From assembly GCA_018343915.1 (NCBI GenBank), contig JABRWF010000008.1, positions 3,286,001-3,350,000 of the forward strand: a stretch of DNA of 64,000 nucleotides, read 5' to 3'. The notes below the pieces were generated by a model, which was given only the letters and a program-made list of their open reading frames with translations, searched no databases and was not told where the DNA came from. Shown one piece after another: positions 1 to 11,488 of the stretch. Position 1 is the first letter of the stretch, and the number at the start of each line of letters is the position of its first letter. The DNA is from Agroathelia rolfsii. Lineage: Eukaryota; Basidiomycota; Agaricomycetes; Amylocorticiales; Amylocorticiaceae. The position numbers were made by a program, and so were the translations under genes.

Positions 1-320
1 TGATGATGGACGTTTGTGCACTAAGCAACTACTTCTGATGATTGCACTCGCAGATGCAAACAGACGCAAGGGAAAAAAAGTGTTGGCCGCGGCGCCCACT
101 CGATCACTTCCGGTTTCTCCGTTTCCGCGTTTCCGGCCGGCCCTTTTATTTAGTGAATTCGTGAAGAGCTCGAGGGCCCTCAATGGGCCACTGCTCAGGC
201 TATTGCTGGCTTTGGTACTACTCAATATTCATTCTTACCAAAGCTTCTTTCAACTCTCAAAACGCCAACTCTAACGGCCGTATGAATCTTGAGGATATCT
301 ATCAACGCAGTCTTCCGATA
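1..320. other. no gene recognised
   Basis: Short open frames here have no recognisable domain and no consistent splice pattern. The region lies downstream of the minus-strand acetyltransferase gene and probably holds its 3' flank. Confidence 0.4.
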
Positions 321-1456
321 TCATGGGACACGCTCAAACACGCTTATAGAATTTTTGTTTCGTTTCAAAGTAACAACAATCATGAGAAACCATCGGACGG
401 GTGTTGCTATTTCATTAATTATTTTTAATTCGGTAAGTGATAAGCTCTGGATAAAAGACCAATAACCAACCCTGATCATGGTCCAAAACTTGACGCCAGT
501 CGCTTGACTAGGATTTGTGGTGGAGAATCCCTGCCCGTTAACCCTTCCCTTTCCAGCCACGAGCTCTTCAACCAGCTAGGTGTGCCGATAATCAGCCGGA
601 CCATTATCGCTGCTATCACAAATACAGACCACGACTTGCCTGGAAACCAACAGCTACATACTCATCTCTTGCCTTTTCCGTAGTAGCTTCAAGCGTATAA
701 GTCACATGAGATCGATAATGAAAGGCTTCACCGCACAGCTTCGTTCTGTAGCCTATAAAGTTGATGAGCCTGATTATTTCCATTATAGGGACTTGGGCTC
801 GCTCACTATTATCCCCAACATCAGGATCCGTCACAGCAACTAGTAAATGCCATGCATCCCTAGGAGACTCGTCAAGTCGTTTGTTCTTGTAATAATTCCT
901 GAAAGATTTTTTGGATGGGCATGAGAAATCAAATACGGTGCTCTGAGGTTATGAAAACCGGGTGAACACATCATTGCAAAAAGTTCCAGATGTGCACAGC
1001 TAACTTTGAATATGCCCAAGCCCCATCCTTTGACGACTTTGAGGGCTCCGCTTTGTAGCAATGTCCCAATCTGCCACGGATGCAGCCGTTTGTGTGGGCG
1101 AAGCCAGGCTGCAAAAGCGACAATCTGCTCGTCATTAGCGCGTGGGATGGCGACAACCGTGATGCGGCCATCTTGCATAACACAAGCGCGAGTCAAGAAT
1201 CCGACGAATGTCTCAAGATGTGCTGCATGGGCCTCGCTTCCGCCGTTCTGAGCGTCCTTCCAACGAGATAAGAAGAGGAACTTGGGTGAGGCCTATGGGG
1301 CATTATTTTCTTGACGTAATCGCTTACAAAGTCTTTATGACCGAAGAAGTTGTAGACAGGGTCTTGTATGAGCGCACGCCGGCTGAGTTGGGCGATGGCT
1401 GGAAGTTCTGTGGGATACAATAGCCGGACATAGGGTTCGCCTGTAGCCTGAGCCAT
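321..1456 (-). CDS. GNAT-family N-acetyltransferase, five exons
   Basis: Predicted GNAT acetyltransferase that would move an acetyl group from acetyl-CoA to an unknown amine. Exons on the minus strand: 1456-1328, 1292-937, 898-807, 752-640 and 575-321, giving 314 residues. The N-terminal block has PTELPAIAQLSRRAL then DPVYNFFG, as in fungal GNATs. The middle has GRITVVAIP and GWGLG, then DAWHLLVAVTDPD. The acetyl-CoA-side block TLEATTEKARDEYVAVGF precedes a tail with GKGRVNGQG. All joins keep frame. Intron 4 (639-576) has a GC donor (gcaagt). Introns 1 and 2 are only 35 and 38 nt, so the first could instead be a frameshift. The start was set at the Met just before the conserved domain; 1513 is possible. 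The 3' end is uncertain and may hide another intron. The substrate cannot be told. Confidence 0.72.
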
Positions 1457-2500
1457 GAGCGTTGAAGGGTGTTCAATAATAAGAACGTTCGCCGATAACC
1501 TGTAGAATGGCAAGAGCGAATAACACCAGCCAGCTTGAGATGAGCCAGGGCGATCACGTCATAGTCGTCAACCCTCAATACCGAATGAAGTAATAGTGCC
1601 GATATATAAAGAGATCAGAAGACTGGATGCAATTGACTTGATTACAATTGTACCGGGCTCTAGCTAGTAAAGGAGCGACTTTCCGCCACTGCATGTTTTT
1701 TGTTAAATGTAACTGCCATGAACGTGAGCTTTATGTGTTATTGTGGGAGGAAGTGATGTGTGTTTCATGATAGAATGCAAAGCCAGCAGGTCTGGGCTAT
1801 GCGACACGTGATAACAGTTGATCATACGATGTTTCTGTGGACGCCTGTCCGGTTGACTACTATTGGTATGTATGCACAGTGGAAAATGGATTATACCCCA
1901 CTTGGCTTGGTTCACCTCAAATATTAAGACTTTGCATCCGTACAGTAGACAAGAAAACCATCACCATACTACGCGCACAGGAGCAACTTCCAGGTAAAAT
2001 GTAACACTATATGACATCTATTAACGTAAAGTATGTCATTTATATTTGGAAGAAAAGCCATGTCACATCAAGCCCAAAAGAACATGATGGTAGTAGTTTG
2101 ATCTCATAATAAGCCCCAATAGTCACACGATGCATCTCCGATGTTCTCCACCACATCTTTGCCGAATCGGCGGCGGCAAGATGTAAGTACAAAGACGACA
2201 TGTAGGAAACCTGAAGCATGTCGGTCATCTGTGTATACTATCGCCGTCATGTTCGATTCCACAACAGTACTGGTGATGATTTTCTTTATATCTGTTGAGA
2301 AATCGGCTGCCTGATGGAAGACCACCCTTACCACCAGACCCTTCCATTGCCTCTCTTATCCGTTTGGCGCTTCCTATGTTCTCTGAAAAAGAGGATAAGG
2401 ATTTGTTTTCAAGATCGGCCTATAAATCCGGTTGAGATCGGCTTTTTACTTTCAGCATGCTCCTCGATGCTTATGGGCTGAATGTGGTCTACGATTGCAG
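1457..2500. other. intergenic, possible 5' remnant of the P450
   Basis: No open frame here has a recognisable domain. The last 60 bases before 2501 could hold a decayed first P450 exon (a weak WAEKYG-like stretch near 2475), but this is not firm. No RNA gene is seen. Confidence 0.4.
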
Positions 2501-4304
2501 GAGATATTGTACATGTGTCTATCCTCGATCGACATATGATCATCATAAACTCTGTCCAGACAGCAATTGAAATGAGGGCTCTATTTACTCTGGAAGAGAG
2601 CTGACACCCATGCTAAAGCTCTCTGGCTGGGGTGATAACATTCTATCTCTAGTACAACCTGGTGCATACTTCAGAAAGCAGCGCGCATACATGCACAAGT
2701 TACTAGGTACCCAGGCGGCAATGGCTCAGCACCACCATGTCATCGAAGACGAAAGCCTCATTTTTTTGCGGCGGCTATAATCTTCGTCAGAAGACCTAGC
2801 TGATCATATCAGGTAGTAAGTTAGCAGCCCATTGCGATATGAAATGTCTCGTGGCCTATGTTATTTGTTTTCTCGCCCATATTCATAGCCTTGCCATATC
2901 AATTATCCTCAAGCTTTCATACGGCTACACCGTAAAAGAAAAACATAATCCTTTTGTATTTAATGCAGAAAGAATGATGAAGGAGGCCTCCCTTGCCGGG
3001 GCTCCTGATTCATTGCCCCGGATTGTGGACATCTTCCCAAGCTGTAAGCCTTTGAGCCTCACCTCTGCTCAAATGGCAATCCCACACGATGTAATTTTTA
3101 ATGAATAGACTACCCAGCTGATTCCCAGATGCGAATTTCAAGAACCTGAGAAAAGAATGGTCAAGCCATATGCAAGAGTTTATGAATGCTCCGTTTCAAT
3201 TCGTTAAAGAGCAAATAGTGAGTTGAATGTATGGGAAAAAATTGCTATTTCTACCCAGTATTACACCCAGGCAATGGGTACTGCTGTGCCATCGTTTAAA
3301 TCAGCTCTTCTGGCAAATGGTGGTCTCTCGTCGAGTGAAGAGCATGTTATTAAATCGGCATCTGCGGGGATTTATGCTGGTGGTGCCGATACAGTGAGTA
3401 TATGCATTCCTATGCGTCTTTACAAGACATATATAAAATTTCGGTTTTACGGCTAGACTATTTCCATTGTCCGAGGCTTCTTCTTAACAATGGCACTTAA
3501 CCCTACCGTATTAAAGAGGACTCGAGAAGAAAGTGACGCTGTTGCGAGGACCCAACGGCTTCCATCAATTTCAGATAGGATCCATTTGCCTTACACTGAT
3601 GCATTGATCAGCGAACTATTCCGCTGGATTGTTGTTGTACCAAATGGTCAATGCTTATAATTATTCTTTCTTGAATAGATGTTACAACTGATTCTTCATG
3701 GTAAGCCGTCCCCCACAAGGTTGCTCAAGACGATGTCCATGAAGGGTACTTCATACCCAAGGGATCTCTCATCTTGCCAAATATTCGGTAAGTCTATCTC
3801 AATACCTAGGCCAGCCACTACATACAATGACCTAAAATACCATGAAGTTTTATGATGAGCGATACTCGTCTTTATAAAGACCCTGAGCGCTTTATGCTGG
3901 AACGTTTCTTGGGTGAAAACCCTGAAAGGGATCCACGTGAAATGGCTTTTGGCTTTGGCAGAAGGTACCAAGTCTCTATATACATATACCTGTGGACATA
4001 GTGATTTACAGTTACTACATTGATAGAATGTGCCCTGGCTACTTCCTTGCCGACGATACGGTATTTATTGTATGTGCAATGCCCATAGCAATTTTAGACA
4101 TCTAGAAGAAGTCCAAGGATGGTGTTATGATTGAACCCGTGCATTGTATGACGTCAGGATTTGTGAGGCGAGTAAATGGACTTATCACCTAATAACAAAT
4201 CCACTAAATATGCATCCACTAGCTATCCTGAACCGTATGAGATTGAAGTCAAGCTATGTTCGGCTCAGGCTACTGCGCAGATTCATGCCGGAGCCCAGAC
4301 GTAA
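2501..4304 (+). pseudogene. cytochrome P450 pseudogene
   Basis: Blocks of a basidiomycete cytochrome P450 run in order on the plus strand. They include GDIV (from 2501), GSIYSGRELTPMLKLSGWG (2575-2632), ILKLSYGY (about 2906), YAGGADT (3370-3390; I-helix), the heme-side block MAFGFGRR (about 3940-3966) followed after an intron by CPG (about 4030), and a tail with YPEPYEIEVK ending in TAA at 4302. Two lesions are visible. Reading from GDIV, the frame shifts by one base near 2571-2575, before the IYS block. A TAA at 2778-2780 then interrupts the exon between LIFLRRL and EDLADHIR, with no GT donor nearby that could splice it out. The membrane anchor and proline-rich N-terminus are not found. It was probably a multi-exon monooxygenase gene now decayed. 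Confidence 0.72.
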
Positions 4305-4659
4305 GTTGTATCGGGTAGGTTAAAATTCATGTAGTTTGAACATTGCATATTTTATGACTCCCATTGAATGAAAATGGCTACTGTGTGAGGATGAGATTCA
4401 TGAATCATTTCAGACTTGAGAGTCCTTGATACATGATTCCAATCATAAAACAGTATATCCATAGTAATTTGCCATTTCATCAGTTTAGTCAGCCCGCACA
4501 AGTCCAAGGCTGAAAAGGTTCCGGAATACCATTTACGGATTTGATTCGGAGATTGAACTTAAAAACAGTAGTTTCTCACGCTTGAGCAGGCACGCCACAT
4601 CAGCCACCCGACCTCACCGACCCCGCTGCCGCCTCAAGACCCCCTTCAAGAAACTCAAA
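4305..4659. other. intergenic / RPL27 promoter
   Basis: No gene seen. It holds the 3' flank of the P450 remnant and the upstream region of RPL27. Confidence 0.5.
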
Positions 4660-5333
4660 ATGCCCCGTGGTGCGCTCTGTTGACTGTATTTGACGATAGG
4701 AAGAGAAATGCTGAAATTTCGATACAGTATACAAGCCCGGCAAAGTTGGTGAAATGCTGCCCAGAATCGCATACTGAAAGAGAATCTGATCATCTCTACT
4801 CGTCCCAATTCAATAATTTCACTACAGGTCGCACTCCTCCTTCAAGGCCGCCAGGCTGGCAAGAAGGTCGTCGTCATTAAACAGCTCGATGATGGTACCA
4901 AGGAGCGACCCTACCCCCACGCTATCGTTGCTGGCATCGAGCGCTACCCAAGAAAGGTTACGAAGCGCATGGGTGCCAAGAAGCTGCAGCGCAGGAGCAA
5001 GGTCAAGCCTTTCATCAAGGTGCGTGAGATGTCGTAAATCTTGGCTGGATTGCGCATTCAATGCTTTTTTCCTGGCTTAGGTTGTGAACTACTCCCATCT
5101 TTTCCCCACGCGATACGCCTTGGAGTTGGAGGGTTTGAAGGGATCGGTTGGCTCGGATACATTCAAGGAGCCTTCGCAGAGGGAAGATGCCAAGAAGACC
5201 ATTAAGAAGCTATTCGAGGAGAGGTACACAAGTGGAAAGAACAAGTGGTTCTTCCAAGCCCTCCGCGTACGTTTCATGTCGAATTTCCAACTTTTGCGCT
5301 CATCTAACTCATTACCTGTTTATACAGTTTTAA
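4660..5333 (+). CDS. RPL27: 60S ribosomal protein eL27
   Basis: Structural protein of the large cytosolic ribosomal subunit. Exons: 4660-4666, 4728-4744, 4828-5019, 5081-5266 and 5328-5333, giving 135 residues, the usual family length. The protein starts [20 protein letters not shown] and carries the family blocks [39 protein letters not shown] and [16 protein letters not shown]. It ends in [12 protein letters not shown]. The first coding exon is only 7 nt (Met, Pro and one base). The second is 17 nt. The last is 6 nt (Phe plus the stop). The first exon is the least certain part, because yeast and animal homologues read MPK plus one residue before YKPGK. Confidence 0.93.
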
Positions 5334-5604
5334 TTTGCTTCTGATTTTCGCCTGTTTTACATCAAAACATGTACATTTCCCATGTTTCACATGACGCATG
5401 CCTCGCACCACCGCAATCTTTATGATCCTTGCATCTCCGATTCACGCATCTGACAGCGGGGTTGTGATAAAGGCTCTATCCCTTACATCGTCCGAGGACC
5501 ATATACAAATTCACCCTTCCTACTTGTGATAGTATTTTTCTCTCTCTTACTTCAATTGCATTCCGGGCAACAGAGATCGTACAGTGCTCTACTAAGAAAG
5601 AAAA

Positions 5605-7906
5605 CTACCGGAAATGACTGGCTCGTAATGTGGCCGTGGAACTGTACAGGTTATCTGACGGCTCTGATTCCTGTGGTCCTTGCCCATATATGACGGCAAG
5701 ATCCTGCTTATCCTTTTTCAAAATCTTGGTTAAATATTCCAATCCTGCCTGCTGCTCTCTTAGAATCTGCAAACCAGCCCTGTTAGTCAAAATCTGGGTG
5801 AAAAGCACATGTAGAAATACAAACCTGAGTGATGTGTTGCAAGCCCTCTTCATCAACCACCGCCCACTCGCGCCTGCTTTCTCTCTGCTCCTTTGAGGCA
5901 TTGACAGCCCCGATAAGCGCCCACAGCTCGTTCATCTTGCCTCTCAATCGACCGGCCTTGATGTCCTCCTCTATTCCCTCAAGCGATGATCTCAGAGCCT
6001 CTTCCTCAGGCCGGATCGATGAGGACCACAATGTTGGTATGAGAAGGTGCAGATGTTGAGTCAGTCGTAAGAGACGCTGTGATAGCTGAGCTTGCAGTGC
6101 GGCTGCGCGTTGTAGACGTGAAACATTTGAAGATTCGTGTCGTTTTGCAAGAGTTTGAATGCGTGCTTGCAGTTCCTGTCAATATAAAGTTTTGATATCA
6201 GATATAGCGTCTATGACCCTTCGATATCACTGTTTCCATTACCTTGAGCTTTTCTTGATGTGCAGAGGCGGTTTGTGTCTGCGCATCTACCCGTTGTTGT
6301 AGGTCATCAAAACCGACGGCTACAACAGGTACAAGACTAGTGTGCATAGGCAGCAAAATTAATCGAAGTAGAACCCCAACATAGTTAATAGTGAATTAGA
6401 CAAACCAACTAGGATCAGGATTTTCCCTTACTGCCTTTTGCCATAGGATTTCGTTCGTCGCATTCGCAGGACGGCCGTACAGGCTCACTTGGTTCGGGTC
6501 GACGAGGTTATAGAAATAGCGCTATAGCCATGTAAGCCACAAACTTATTCATCTGCGCTTCACAAATCGCGTACCTGGAACCTGCAATCCGGCGAATTCG
6601 AGTTCCATGCCTGTGCGATTGCCTCAATTCTTTGCATTAATGCGAGATACTGGTTTTGTGGATCTGTCTGGTTGCTGAGATTCCCAGGCCCTAGAGTACG
6701 GCCGAGGACACTACCCACTCCTGGAGCACCCAGGGTGGTGGACGGTCCGCCAAGGGCACTGGTGCCAAGAACAGACGAACCAAGTACGGACGAGCCCAGA
6801 CCTGCCGTGGGACCTGGTCCAAAGAGCGTGCCAGCTGGTTTGGGTTGGCCAAAGAAACCCGATGTTGCTGGTTGCTGCTGTGGCTGCGTCGAGGTCGCGC
6901 CGCCGAACAGTGAGCCCCCGGTTGCGGCCGTAGGCGTGGTGGTTGATTGGCCACCGAATATTGAAGATGGGGGCTTGTTACCAAAAAGCGGGTTGGACGA
7001 TGTTGATGAGGTGTTCCCGAAGAGCCCGCCTGATTGGGGTTGGGCATTTGTCGGGGCGGCATTGCCGAACAACCCGCCTGTCGTCGGTTGTGCATTCGCC
7101 GTGCTACTAAACAACCCACCAGTCGGTTGAGTGTTAGTCGTCGCGGTATTGCCAAAGAGTCCACCACCAGAGGCAGGTTGCGTAGAGTTTGTCGTACTGC
7201 CAAACAATCCTCCCGTGGTAGGTTGCGTACCAGCGTTTGCGGTGTTGCCAAACAGGCCACCAGTGGTACCTTGGCCGGCAGTGTTACCCGACGTGTTGCT
7301 AAATAAGCTCCCAGATGCGGCGGGTTGAGTGCCCATTGTGGTATTGCCGAACAATCCACCTGTGGCAGGCTGTGTTCCCGCACCAGCAGTGGAAGATCCA
7401 AACAGACCACCTGTTGTAGGCTGCGCTTGCGTTTGCGCCTGGTTTGCGCCTCCAAACAGGCCTCCTCCAGATGCGCCTGTGCCCGTATTCCCAAATAATC
7501 CCCCGGTTGCTGGTTGCGCATTCGTGGTACTAGCTCCAGTATTTCCAAAAAGCCCTCCGGATGGTGCCGCTGGCTGCGCGCCTGCGCCAGTGTTGGTATT
7601 ACCAAACAAGCCGCCAGGCTGCTGCTGCTGCTGCTGTTGTTGTTGGGCCGTAGTATTCCCAAATAGCCCACCACCACCTGTTGTGCCCGCCGTTGTGCCC
7701 GAGCCAAGTCCACCAAAGAGACCGCCCGACTGTCCTGGCTGCTGTGCACCCGTCGCTGGCGTGGAGGACGCGTTGCCAAATAGACCACCGGCGCCGCCTG
7801 GGGCAGGTTGCTGAGTGTTGGTAGGATTTGTGTTTCCAAAGAGGTTGCCACCTGTACCCGCAGCGCTGGGCTGCCCAAAGCCAGAGGATTGACCAAATAG
7901 ACTCAT
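5605..7906 (-). CDS. NUP57: FG nucleoporin, Nup57/Nup54 type
   Basis: Central-channel component of the nuclear pore complex. Exons: 7906-6575, 6521-6406, 6336-6243, 6175-5825 and 5766-5605 (684 residues). The first about 400 residues are a low-complexity barrier domain with about two dozen GLFG or SLFG repeats spaced by N/T/A/Q-rich linkers, and a run of nine glutamines near residue 95. The C-terminal third holds the conserved Nup54/Nup57 region: QNQYLALMQRIEAIAQAW, then YFYNLVDPNQVSLYGRP, VVAVGFDDLQQRV and a coiled-coil-forming tail. In known family members this region binds the Nsp1/Nup62 and Nup49/Nup58 partners. The start is at MSLFGQ; an upstream in-frame Met at 7972 adds a non-FG stretch and is less likely. 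The first exon codes the whole FG domain. Confidence 0.93.
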
Positions 7907-8529
7907 TATGTTGGTTGGGGCTAAAGTGTATCTCTGATTAAGGAGACCTAAAGATGAGGGAGAGACAAGCAAAGACTGCCGCTGATCGTGTTTTTAAAGG
8001 CAGTAGTGGTTATGTTCGCGGATACAGTGTCAATAATGAGTATCCACAGGACCCTTGCTACTGTCTTGATAGATTTGGATCTGGTGAAAAGGTGCCTGAA
8101 GTGTTAACCACGCAAAGGTGGTACAAATTTATGGGCAGAGAGGCACTGCTCCAGATGAAGTTGAAAGCAAGTCGCGCAGATTCACGCTCAAGCGACTCGG
8201 AAGCAAACACGCGTCTTGTCCAGAGGTCAAACTTATGCGTAGTCAAGTATACAATCTTCCCAAACATTCATCTCGTGGTCAACTTGACACACAATCGTTC
8301 AAATGTCATAGAATCAAAAGGCAGTACACAAGTCATTACAGGGCTAGTCGCATAACAAAAGGCGTAAACTATAGTAAAGGAAAGGGTGATATCATGGCTG
8401 AAGGCGCCAGGGGCGCACAAGAGATAGAGGCTTTAGCTTACAATTGATAAACAAGAGATGTAGGGACCATAAAGGCAAGAAAAGAGATGGAGTGAGAGGC
8501 CAAAAAAGGAGCGAAGTTTTTTTTTTTTT
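7907..8529. other. intergenic
   Basis: No gene recognised. Plus-strand open frames across 7954-8450 show no domain. The region carries the upstream flank of NUP57 and the 3' flank of CAC2. A T-run at 8517-8530 gives, on the minus strand, an A-run directly after the CAC2 stop codon. Confidence 0.5.
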
Positions 8530-11167
8530 TCAAGATCCTATTTCCCCAACTTTGGTAAGCGCAACTCTCCGTCTCTTCTTGGGCGGCTCCGTTGTGCTTT
8601 TCTCATCCTCGGCAGAAGATTCTTTCGGTGCGGCGGGTGCCGGCGCCGGTGTAACACTTTCCTGGCTTGATGCATGCGTTTGCGCCTGGGATTCACTCCT
8701 TTTGGCAGGTACGACACTGGAGCTCTGCGAGGACGCCGTCGACGTGGTTGGCAGCGACGATGACGACGGTGTGTTGATAAGCGGAACAGAGTTCTGTTGT
8801 GCAATAGACTGCAGTTGCAGCACTTGTTGCTGTGTATGATGAGCAGGCAAGATCTCGTCGAAGATGACGATGGTACAGTAACCGTCTCTTGATGAAAGCA
8901 TCAGTGTCTGTCCATCAGGAGACCTGACAGTGATTGAATGATGAGCATGTTATAGTGTACATCAAAGAAAAAGTAGACGAACCAGGTCATATCTGTGAAC
9001 TCGTCATAATGAAGCTTGGTTAGCATGCATACCGGCCCAGCCTGTTGGGTATCATATATTGTCACAGTATCCATCGTCTCAACCGCAAACAGCATGCGAT
9101 ATGGCAGCGCAAAAATAGAGCCCGGCTGGGGAGTGCTCGGTCTTGATGGTGCAGGTGTCAATGGCCTAGCTGGTTCGGTAGGCGTTATTGGCGACTGCAT
9201 GGTATTGGCCGAGGATGCGAGCATAGGAACGGGCGCAAGGATGGGCGTCGGTTTACGAGGAGATAAGGAAGCCTCTGGTGTCAAAGTATGCGGTGTAGTG
9301 CTTGGCTCTACAGAAGCAGGCGCAGCTGGATCTACAAGGTCCACGGCCATCTCACCATCCTTGCCTCGCTCAAGAACATCCGCCTTGGGCTCGGCATGCT
9401 CAGCGCCGATGACGTTCTTGCGCAACTCGTACAAAACCGGCGAGAACCGCACAGCAACGCTTGCCTTTTTATGGCCTGGCAGCTGGCCAATAGGCGGGCG
9501 CGCAAAGTTGGCACGTGAATAGATGAACACAGACGACGCTGAATTGGGATCCACAATTTCATCCTTATCTTTCCGACCGCCTTTGCGGCCACGGGTGGGT
9601 TGATCATCTTTTGATGACGACGATGAAGAACTCAAGGAACCAGGCAGGACAGACGGATCTTCGAATTGGCCGGCCGGCGTGAGTAGCAGACCGCCATCAG
9701 GGCTGAACGTCAGTCTCCGGAAGAAATTAGTAAAACTCTCATCCCCATAGAGTTTGACGGATGACCAAGCTGCATTGCTCGGCAGTGCACGTATAGCGGG
9801 CAGGGCAGGCATGGGACTCGGGCTCCGGCCGTATTTGGCATACGGTGTTGCAGGAGAGCCGGCAGCGTTCGAACCGCTGAAAGATGACCTGCGGGAAGTC
9901 GATTTTTCAACCGAGGGAGGGGGGAACATGTGAATGTTAGGTGTGCTTCCAACGCTAGTGGCGGGTGTCATGGGCGTCGGGGCAATACTTTCCTCTTTTT
10001 CCTTATCTTTAGCTTCGCTTACTGTCGTGACAACCGATTCAGTGTCGCTGACGATGGACGAGCTACGGAGCATTTTTGGCCGCCTCGTGCGACTGCGTGA
10101 AGGCGTACGAGTATGAGCCTGATGGTAATGCATACGTGTGTTTTTGCCAACTGCGTGGGCCTCGAATACACCAGACTTGGTGGAAATGCTGTAGATGTGC
10201 ATGGACCGATCGCTGGATTGCGTAGCAATATACTCGTTGAGTGGATCCCAAGCCACACCTTGAACGTAGTGGTTATGTTCAGCTATCTCATACACACACT
10301 TGCCTGTACACAATGTCAATGCAAGAAATATGCTAACATAAATTATCAAGCATTACCATCTTGGGATGCGAAGACACGAGCACAGTTGTCCGTACTTCCA
10401 GCGATAATATACTCGCCTGTTGGGCTCCAGGCAAGATCGTAAACTTGCATGGTCGTGCATCTGAAAGTTGTCCTCGGCTTCCAATATTCTCTTTCATATT
10501 GTAAATCCTCAGGACTGATATCGCTGCCGTATGTGCTGGTGTGAGGAGTTGAGGACTGTGCCCAGATGATAATCATGCCATCTGGGTATTAATGGCGTTC
10601 TTTCAGTGCCAAGAAGAGATGCCGAGATCAATTATAGACGAACCATCGCCGGCTGACGCAATAAGTTCACCTGGGCGAGAGTGAAAACCCGGTCAGGACA
10701 CGATCGTCTGACACATGCACACGTAACAGAGCTACCACTCACCATTTGGCGAAAAACGGACGACATTCACAGCACCAGTATGTCTGCTCAGGGTTGCAAC
10801 ATATTCGACCCTCGGTGGGTGCGGGTTGGGAGGCGGGGCATCTTTCATGGCCGATGAACTGGCAATGGCACTCGGGGGCATCAAATTCGGATGGACCATC
10901 CACAGCTGCAGTAATAGCAATAGCAATGGCAAGCGCACACCATTGAATATTATATCTGAGCACAACGCATTGGGTCTGGGTTGGTACTACATGCTATATA
11001 CGCACTCTGACATGGTTATCCTCGCCACCGGTTGCCAGCCTCCATGCCTGGGTCGCAAAGGCCGCCGGATGGGTGGGACGGGCGCGTTTAAAGGGCACAG
11101 GCTGGAAGTCGCACGTCGAGATCGGCTTTGAGTCGTGCCATCGAATCTCCAGGGTGCGAAACCGCAT
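8530..11167 (-). CDS. CAC2: chromatin assembly factor 1 subunit B (WD40), Cac2/CHAF1B
   Basis: WD40 subunit of CAF-1, which deposits H3-H4 on newly replicated DNA. Exons: 11167-11006, 10905-10743, 10670-10644, 10581-10357, 10303-8983 and 8923-8530 (763 residues). The start MRFRTLEIRWHDSKPI and the block LATGGEDNHVRLW are characteristic of this family. WD repeats follow: HTGAVNVVRFSPNGELIASA, YDLAWSPTGEYIIAGSTDN, HYVQGVAWDPLNEYIATQ, RLTFSPDGGLLLTPAG, ASVAVRFSPVLYEL, and a last repeat with WSPDGQTLMLSSRDGYC. A long Ser/Thr/Pro-rich linker with RSRTRRPK follows the third recognised repeat, and another Pro-rich stretch lies before the last blades. The protein is therefore longer than yeast Cac2. 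The tail contains KKRRR, a likely nuclear localisation signal. Exon 3 is only 27 nt. Confidence 0.93.
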
Positions 11168-11488
11168 TGTGGGCTCTTCTGAACAGTGAAGCTATGTGAA
11201 AGAGAGAGATGCGACGGGTGCAACTTGGCCAAATGGGTTCTCAGGGCGCGTTCTTAAGTTGCAAGAAGCGCGGTCATGTGGCGCGCCGGTGGCTGACCTA
11301 CCCAGATATCGGGCCAGTATCTTGGCCATTGTCTCAGCTACTTCTGTCTCATCCCACACGATACATGACTCGATATAATACACGCGAATGAGTGTTATTG
11401 TCTCTAAAGGGACGAAGGGGAAAAAAGGAATGCTATTCCCAGATCTACATGCGACATTACTCTATCCCACCAACCTCCAACGGCCCAC
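11168..11488. other. intergenic
   Basis: Upstream flank of CAC2 and 3' flank of ATP3. Small overlapping open frames are not supported by any domain. Confidence 0.5.

Noticed and set aside
1..60. TGATGA motifs resembling C/D box snoRNA
   Set aside because: The motifs overlap a D-like CTGA, and no second D box or terminal stem is present.
2040..2334. Minus-strand open frames upstream of the P450 remnant
   Set aside because: Two overlapping frames of similar length without any domain; likely chance.
2778..2780. TAA in the P450 explained by an intron
   Set aside because: No GT donor lies between the conserved LRRL block and the stop, and the sequence after it continues the family pattern in the same frame.
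6691..7896. Long frames overlapping the FG-repeat exon on both strands
   Set aside because: They are shadows of the repetitive GLFG coding sequence and show only its periodic composition.
9934..10116. Plus-strand frames across the CAC2 low-complexity linker
   Set aside because: Opposite-strand shadows of a Ser/Thr/Pro-rich coding stretch.
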